Assembly (NCBI GenBank): GCA_025094145.1
Contig: JALLLS010000004.1
Span: forward strand, 827,514-891,513
DNA length: 64,000 nucleotides
Direction of reading: 5' to 3'
DNA from: Spinellus fusiger
Lineage: Eukaryota > Mucoromycota > Mucoromycetes > Mucorales > Phycomycetaceae
Both the position numbers and the translations under genes were made by a program. Below are positions 58,432 to 64,000 of the stretch, in pieces. The stretch's first letter is position 1. Every line of letters starts with the position of its first letter. A model generated the notes under the pieces. That model was not told where the DNA came from, ran no database searches, and was given only the letters and a program-made list of their open reading frames with translations.

Positions 58432-59025
58432 CTGACAGAAACCCATGCTAAAGGTAAACTATCTAAAAAAGTGACATAGGGTGTCTTATTGGATTTTGTC
58501 ATGCAAAAAGACATCAGAATGTCTAGTATTCCCTACTGCAATACTATGCCTGTCTTGAGTTGAGTTGATATGTTGATAAGCCAATGCTCTGATCTTTAAA
58601 GGCTAAAGAGGCACTAATTTAATAGCCACTACTGATACTCATTTTCTATGCCTATTTCTATTTCTATTCCTACTTTATTTTATTCTATTCTACATAGTTC
58701 TGAAGCATCAGGAATGAATGTTTACGAAAATAGTAAATAGAACAGCACGTCTTTTTATTTTTCTTTCTGTAGAGAGACACAGCGGATCAATGGACACTAT
58801 TAAAGCAAACAAAACGAGGCTACCTTCCACAAGCCTATGGTTTGTGTTTTCTTTACTCACAGACATCTCCCTCTTTAAATGGTATAAATCTCAACTGTGT
58901 CTAAATGAACTCCATAGAATCATCAAAATCAAGTTGTTTAACTGGTAGTTGAGCCATAGACCAGTCCAAAAGATTAGGAGATTTAACTAAAATAAACCAT
59001 GTGCAAGACAAGCAGAGACGCGGAA
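58432..59025. other. Intergenic DNA upstream of ilv5
   Basis: No supported gene. A 76-codon frame at 58718 looks like chance. Confidence 0.5.
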
Positions 59026-59032
59026 TGAGTCA
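59026..59032 (+). promoter_or_regulatory. Gcn4/bZIP-type site (TGAGTCA) upstream of ilv5
   Basis: TGAGTCA, 206 bp above the start codon, with CCAAT at 59035-59039 beside it. Gcn4-type factors activate amino-acid biosynthesis genes through this heptamer, which fits a branched-chain pathway gene. Confidence 0.5.
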
Positions 59033-59104
59033 CACCAATCAGAGAACATGAAAGAGATCCAAGTTATGCGGCATTGATGTAGATAAGATAAAAAGACGCC
59101 TCTC

Positions 59105-59114
59105 ATTGGCCAAT
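59105..59114. promoter_or_regulatory. Palindromic CCAAT box (ATTGGCCAAT)
   Basis: CCAAT on both strands, about 125 bp above the ilv5 start; a likely site for the HAP/NF-Y complex. Confidence 0.45.
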
Positions 59115-59172
59115 CACCGTGAATCCCTTTTGCTCATGAGTAGTGTGAGTAGCCAAAGTCACAAAAAGAGAG

Positions 59173-59180
59173 TATAAAAT
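59173..59180 (+). promoter_or_regulatory. TATA box of ilv5
   Basis: TATAAAAT, about 58-65 bp upstream of the ATG at 59238, the same spacing as in the CYP505 genes. Confidence 0.55.
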
Positions 59181-59237
59181 AAGACGTGAAAAAAAAGAAC
59201 AAGGTGAATACAAGCAACTCTTCTCTTATCTTCTACC

Positions 59238-60585
59238 ATGGCTTCTCGCGCATTCAACCTTGCTCTCCGTACTGCCTCTCGCAGTGTCCGTCCTGCTCTC
59301 CGCCCAATGACAGCCATGGCTGCTGCTCACTCTGTCAGAGCCACTGCTGTCAAATCCATAATGGTAAGGCTCTACAATAGAGAGAAATAAACGTGAACTG
59401 TGAGTGTATATGTGTGTATGGAGACTCACACATTCTCTCAAGACACATCAGACGCGTGGATTGAAGACACTCAACTTTGGTGGTACCCAAGAAACTGTCT
59501 ATGAACGCTCTGATGTGCCCAACCAGAAGCTACTTGAGACATTCAAGAACGATACCATTGCTGTACTTGGTTATGGTCCTCAAGGCCGTGGTCAGGCCCT
59601 CAACTTGCGCGATAATGGTGTCAATGTCATTATTGGACAGCGCGAGGGTAAGACCTACGACAAGGCAGTAGAAGAGGGTTGGGTCCCTGGCAAGAACCTG
59701 TTCCCTATGTTAGAGGCTGTGGAAAAGGGCACTGTGGTGATGAACTTGCTCTCTGATGCCTTCCAGAAGCAATTCTGGCCTGAGATGTTGCCCTATCTTA
59801 CTTCTGGAAAGACTCTCTACTTCTCTCACGGATTCTCTGTGGTTTACAAGGACCAGACTAACATCATCCCACCCAAGGATATTGATGTCATCTTGGTAGC
59901 CCCCAAGGGATCTGGCTTCACTGTTCGTCGTCTGTTCCAGGAAGGCCGTGGCATCAACTCCTCCTTTGCTGTTTACCAAGATGTCAGTGGTCGTGCCAAG
60001 GAACGCACCATTGCTCTTGGTGTTGGTATTGGCTCTGGTTACATGTACGAGACTACATTCAAAAAAGAAGTCTACTCTGATTTGGTGGGTGAACGTGGTA
60101 TTCTTATGGGTGCTATTCAGGGATTGTTCCAGGCACAGTACGAGGTGCTCAGAGCCAATGGTAAGTGAATTGTTATAGCCTTCTATCTTAGGATTCTTTT
60201 ACTCATTGTTTATTGTCACTGATGATAATTAGGCCACTCTCCTTCAGAGGCATTCAACGAGACAGTCGAAGAGGCCACTCAATCTCTCTACCCATTGATC
60301 GGCGAGCGTGGTATGGATTGGATGTATTCCAACTGTTCAACCACCGCCCAGCGTGGTGCTCTTGATTGGTGGAAGCCCTTCCATGCTGCCTCCAAGCCTG
60401 TGTTTGAGGAGCTCTACAGAAAGGTGAAGGACGGATCAGAGACTGCCCGTTCTCTTGACCGTAACTCCCAGCCTGATTACCGCGAGAAACTCGAGGAGGA
60501 GCTCAAGGAGATCCGTGAGAGTGAGTTATGGAGATCCGGAAAGACTGTTAGACAACTTAGACCCGAGAACCTTGACAAGAACTAG
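59238..60585 (+). CDS. ilv5: Ketol-acid reductoisomerase, mitochondrial
   Basis: Exons 59238-59363, 59452-60160 and 60233-60585 give 395 residues, the normal fungal length. Second step of isoleucine/valine synthesis: alkyl migration and NADPH reduction of acetolactate or acetohydroxybutyrate, Mg-dependent, in mitochondria. The Arg/Ala/Ser-rich N-terminus is a targeting presequence. NADPH fold GYGPQGRGQ at 82-90, catalytic region SHGFSV with His168, APKGSGFTVRR, metal ligands Asp252 and Glu256 in YSDLVGERG, and C-terminal SNCSTTAQRGALDWW. Promoter carries Gcn4-type, CCAAT and TATA elements. Intact. Confidence 0.96.
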
Positions 60586-60753
60586 AATTATACAAAACCT
60601 ACCCTTTCTGCTCATCTATAGTTATTGATATCAATTGTAGCACTTTTTCATCCCAGTCTGTTTATATTAAAAGAAGTCCACCCTTTTGCTTTTCATGAAA
60701 AAAGACAGTCACTAGTCACCTTGTAGGGATTCTTTTTCAAACATAGATGAGGC

Positions 60754-61499
60754 ATGTCTACACATCACTACTCACTTTATAGTCGCTCATCTGGAGTATG
60801 GGTGGCCGTCTTTGTTTTATTAGTATGGCATTTTCTTAGATCAAATCCAGCACCACATCCCCTCCAGTTAAAAGACCAGCCAAACTATAGCCAGCCAGCA
60901 CCATGCCAGGCGACAGTATGCAACTCAGCTAAGCGGTGCTCTCAATGGCATGCAGGTCTTGTTGTGTCATGGTCAGTGCTTGCTGAACACGCTATCTATC
61001 GGGATGTTGCTTCTATCCAAGTAGATCCTGGCTGCCAAGTACGTCTCCAAGTAGACAGAGAGAGACCTCAGCCAGAGAAGGTGTGGATGACAGTAGAGTC
61101 AAGAACAAGCTGTATTTCTGATGGTGTTCATTGGGTGCCAGACTGTCGCAATGTGGTTGCTTTGGAAGTAAAAGGTAAGTTCACAGTAGGGTGAAGTGAT
61201 ATATTGCTTAGTGTATTTACTTTAGCCAGTCTTCCCTTGGTGTTATCTCAATTGAAGCGTGCTGTTCAAGGTAGACAAAAGAAGGTCAATGCACTAACAA
61301 CTAACTAATACACAAAACCAGATCAACCAGGAGAAGAAGTGGTCTTAAGCTATGCACCACTTGTTAGTGCTGCTAATGTGACTCTTGTTACTCAATTCTC
61401 TGTGAACAGACTCGAGGCCTTTGATAAAGTACTCGAGGCATGGAAAGGACCTGTTTCAGTAGCAATGTAAGGTGTTATTTTTCCACCTCAATATCAACC

Positions 61500-61530
<31 letters not shown>

Positions 61531-62340
61531 GAAAGCTATTTGACAGAAGCCAACGACATTGTTACGCTGGACAGTTACTTTAAAAAGACAGCTACACTCA
61601 CAGCTTATGAAAATGTCACACTCACACTTATTAAGCCCATTTATACCACAAAAGACCATCTTGCCTACCCTATCAATCACCTTAGAAATATTGCATGGAC
61701 AGCTTCCACCACAGATTATGTGCTTGTCATTGATGCTGATTTTGTACCTTCACCCAATCTCTTTTCTTTCCTGGAGTCTAATACTCATTTACTAAAGGCA
61801 CCCAATTCTGCATGGATTGTGCCATGTTTTGGCCTTCGTGGATCTCAACCTTTACCCAAGAACATCAATGAATTAAGAACCGCCCTTCGACACTCCAAGG
61901 CATTCATCACAGATCCAGGAGCAGGCCATGGACCCACACTTGCTGAACAATTGGGAATGTCACACGCTTACCATTTGTATGATACAGTATGCTATGAGTC
62001 GCAATGGGAGCCCTACTATGTTGTGTCGCGTCATTCACCATTGTATGATGTGAGATTCAAGAACCAAGGAGGAGACAAACAATCACATGCACTTCAGCTC
62101 AATGCAGAAGCTTATCGTTTCTATGTATGGCGCAATGTATTTCTAGTCCACCAAGATCATCCTCACCTTGTATGGCCAAAACAAGCAAAGCCACAATGGG
62201 GCTATTTTGAGGAGTTTATGCGAGAAATGGAAAGTCTGTATGGGATGACTGTACGTTGGCCGCGTGGATGCAATGCTATGGGTGTGGGTTGGCAAGAACA
62301 AAATAGAGCGACACTTGGTTGGGGATCAGGGGCTGTATAA
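60754..62340 (+). CDS. GT49 (LARGE/B4GAT1-like) glycosyltransferase, type II membrane protein
   Basis: Exons 60754-61174, 61226-61270, 61322-61466 and 61536-62340 give 471 residues. N-terminal anchor VWVAVFVLLVWHFL near residues 15-28, a stem region, then the catalytic domain with VALxxYLTEAND-like strand, YPINHLRNIAWTASTTDYVL and the metal-binding DXD as IDADF (about 270-272), followed by PSPNLFSFL. In animals this family transfers glucuronic acid or xylose in the Golgi; fungal members are uncharacterised glycosyltransferases, so the sugar cannot be named. It follows ilv5 in tandem after 168 bp. Intron 3 ends with a (TTTTG)n run. Intact. Confidence 0.85.
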
Positions 62341-62942
62341 TCGTGGAGAGTGATTTGCTTTGGTTGTTTTGTGTGTATGTGTCGTTTAGTTTGCTAGAAA
62401 GATGATGATGATGATTATTTTAATGAAAATATCATTAGAAAGTACTTTAAATTTGATTTTAGTTTATTTGTTTAATAAGCCCAAAAGTTCATAATGCAAC
62501 ACAGTAAGAGGTATTCCTCGTTGGATTTAAGCACTATTTTATACATCTTATTTTATAAAGAAAGTCAACCCATGCTGTCATCTTTTTATGGGTCTTTTGG
62601 ACAGAGAGTACGTCAATAGAAGAGCGTCTATTGTTGTGTGTAAGTAATGTTATCAAAAGATGTACATTGAGTAACAGCATTTGGGTAGTGGCAGAGTAGA
62701 TCCGCCAATATACAATGCTTACACAATCCCAGCATTAGAAAAGATATTGACGAGTCTCATCCATAGCAATATACACCTTCTCAGTACGTTGGGTATTTCA
62801 GTTTTATACAGAAAAGTATTTTTAACGGTTAAATACCAGTATACTCTATTTATTAAGGAAAAAGAGAAATAAATAAACAGAACAAGTTCTTAATGGTAAA
62901 ATTACACCAAAATTTAAATTTTGTTGGCCATCTTTTTAAATA
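62341..62942. other. 3' flank of the GT49 gene
   Basis: No supported gene. AT-rich DNA leading to the Tc1 remnant. Confidence 0.5.
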
Positions 62943-63570
62943 CAGTCCCATGCAATAAATGAGTAGACAGCGAACCAAGTTTGATTTTTTATTCTTCAAA
63001 AATAAAATAGAGGTATTTTTCTTTTCTTTTATAACTTATTCAAAAGATGACATTATTCAATAAAAATCAGCCAACTCTTAGCCAAGAACATGAAGAGAGT
63101 CCCACCAAAAGAAGAGAGCGTAATATGTTTATTTGAGGTCGAATCATAGGGAAATGGGAAAAGTATGCTACTTATCAATAGATTGTTGACGATCTTGACA
63201 TCCTAAAGAGCACAGAGTGTCCTATTGTATAAAAAAAGGCATAACTCGACCCAAAATACGTACAGGAAGACATGGAAAGGTGCCATCTACTTCAAAACTG
63301 GCAATAATATTTTCTATTCATAGAAACCCTATGCAGACAATTGCATATCATTTGAGAAATATGAATGATGCAGGCATGGATAGTTGCCGTAGTAAATTTC
63401 TAAAATGCATGAATGAGTTCGGGGTTTCTTTTTCATGCTCACCATCAAGAAAACCTGGCATGACATTTACTCACAAGCATAAAAAATAAAAAACAGCTTG
63501 AACAATGCTTGATTAGTGAATGGGAGAAGGTCCCAAATGAATATGCTAGATATTAAATAATACAATAGTA
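62943..63570 (+). mobile_element. Decayed relative of the 16982-17864 Tc1-like element
   Basis: Begins after TA with CAGTCCCATGCAATAAATGA, matching the terminal repeat of the element at 17864 (minus). From 63046 it follows that element's coding sequence (QPTLSQEHEESPTKRR, later IIGKWEKYATYQ) with many stops and shifts, and ends near 63560 with SEWEKVPNEYA. Like its relative it goes from the N-terminal part straight to the C-terminal tail. The right end is not recognisable. Confidence 0.65.
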
Positions 63571-63816
63571 GAAGCCTTGTGATAATCGGACACAGTGACG
63601 GGATAAAATAATCAAGTTTTCATTTATAAAGTGACCCGACAAATGTAATCGATGATTTTAAATGAAGATTTCCTTCTTTGGATTTATACTTTATCTTAAT
63701 AGTGTTATAACTTTATGAATTCATTAGCTAAAGACATAAAACCTTCAATAGATACATAGAAGAGTGTTTATAATACAAGAAGAAAGTTTTATTAGAAGGT
63801 TAATTAATAAGCACTA

Positions 63817-64000
63817 TTATTCTTTGGCATCAATGATGGCCTGGCATCTATCTGTCATACTCAGAACTAATCGTTGTGCAAGTTCAACACCAACTGTCTC
63901 TACCTCTTCTGCAATTAGAGCCTTCAAACTTTCAACATTGGTAATAGATACCCTTCTTTCTTCAATTTATCTTTCCAAGGCCTACCAGATGAGTTCAAAC
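63817..64000 (-). pseudogene. C-terminal fragment of another Tc1/mariner transposase (runs off the right edge)
   Basis: Minus-strand frame ending at TAA 63817-63819: RVSITNVESLKALIAEEVET through LVLSMTDRCQAIIDAKE, the typical Tc1 tail (SMPRRCQAVIEAKG in relatives). Upstream, FELIW and ALER are separated by stops, so this copy is dead. The rest lies beyond the window. Confidence 0.65.

Overview
The window reads as nuclear DNA of a filamentous fungus of the Mucoromycota, most likely Mucorales. Evidence: AT-rich intergenic DNA, short GT-AG introns, fungal housekeeping genes (mitochondrial ketol-acid reductoisomerase, exocyst Sec5, a Zrg17-type zinc transporter, a HAL4-type kinase), and Tc1/mariner and LINE families of a kind I associate with Mucorales genomes. 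I cannot name the species. Exon boundaries were assigned by hand from splice consensus and reading frame.

1-28.7 kb is a transposon-rich island with three copies of a self-sufficient cytochrome P450 (CYP505 type, P450 fused to its reductase). Copy A (minus) runs off the left edge. Copy B (minus, 6865-10603) and copy C (plus, 23312-27055) are near-identical 1187-residue genes in inverted orientation. A microsomal glutathione transferase gene (15712-16233) lies between B and C. Around them are a 3.9-kb palindrome with two 1253-bp arms and a Tc1 element in its centre, a second copy of that Tc1 element beside copy C, other decayed Tc1 elements, and a stack of LINE insertions. In that stack an ORF1-only half-LINE sits inside a 5'-truncated LINE with a clean target-site duplication.

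28.9-37.6 kb is a compact gene block: Zrg17/ZnT6-like zinc transporter, BEM46/ABHD13-like hydrolase, a small protein with a predicted N-terminal acylation motif, a CSA/ERCC8-like WD40 protein, and Sec5. CSA and Sec5 are divergent across 115 bp.

37.6-59.2 kb is gene-poor. It holds a HAL4-type protein kinase, several tentative small spliced genes, minisatellites, a diverged 2.6-kb element with long inverted ends and an unrecognised minus-strand coding remnant, a 5'-truncated LINE with exact target-site duplication, and fragments of a Helitron and a Fanzor (eukaryotic TnpB-like RNA-guided nuclease).

59.2-64 kb carries ilv5 (ketol-acid reductoisomerase, with a Gcn4-type site, CCAAT boxes and a TATA box upstream), a GT49/LARGE-like glycosyltransferase, and two decayed Tc1-type remnants at the right edge.
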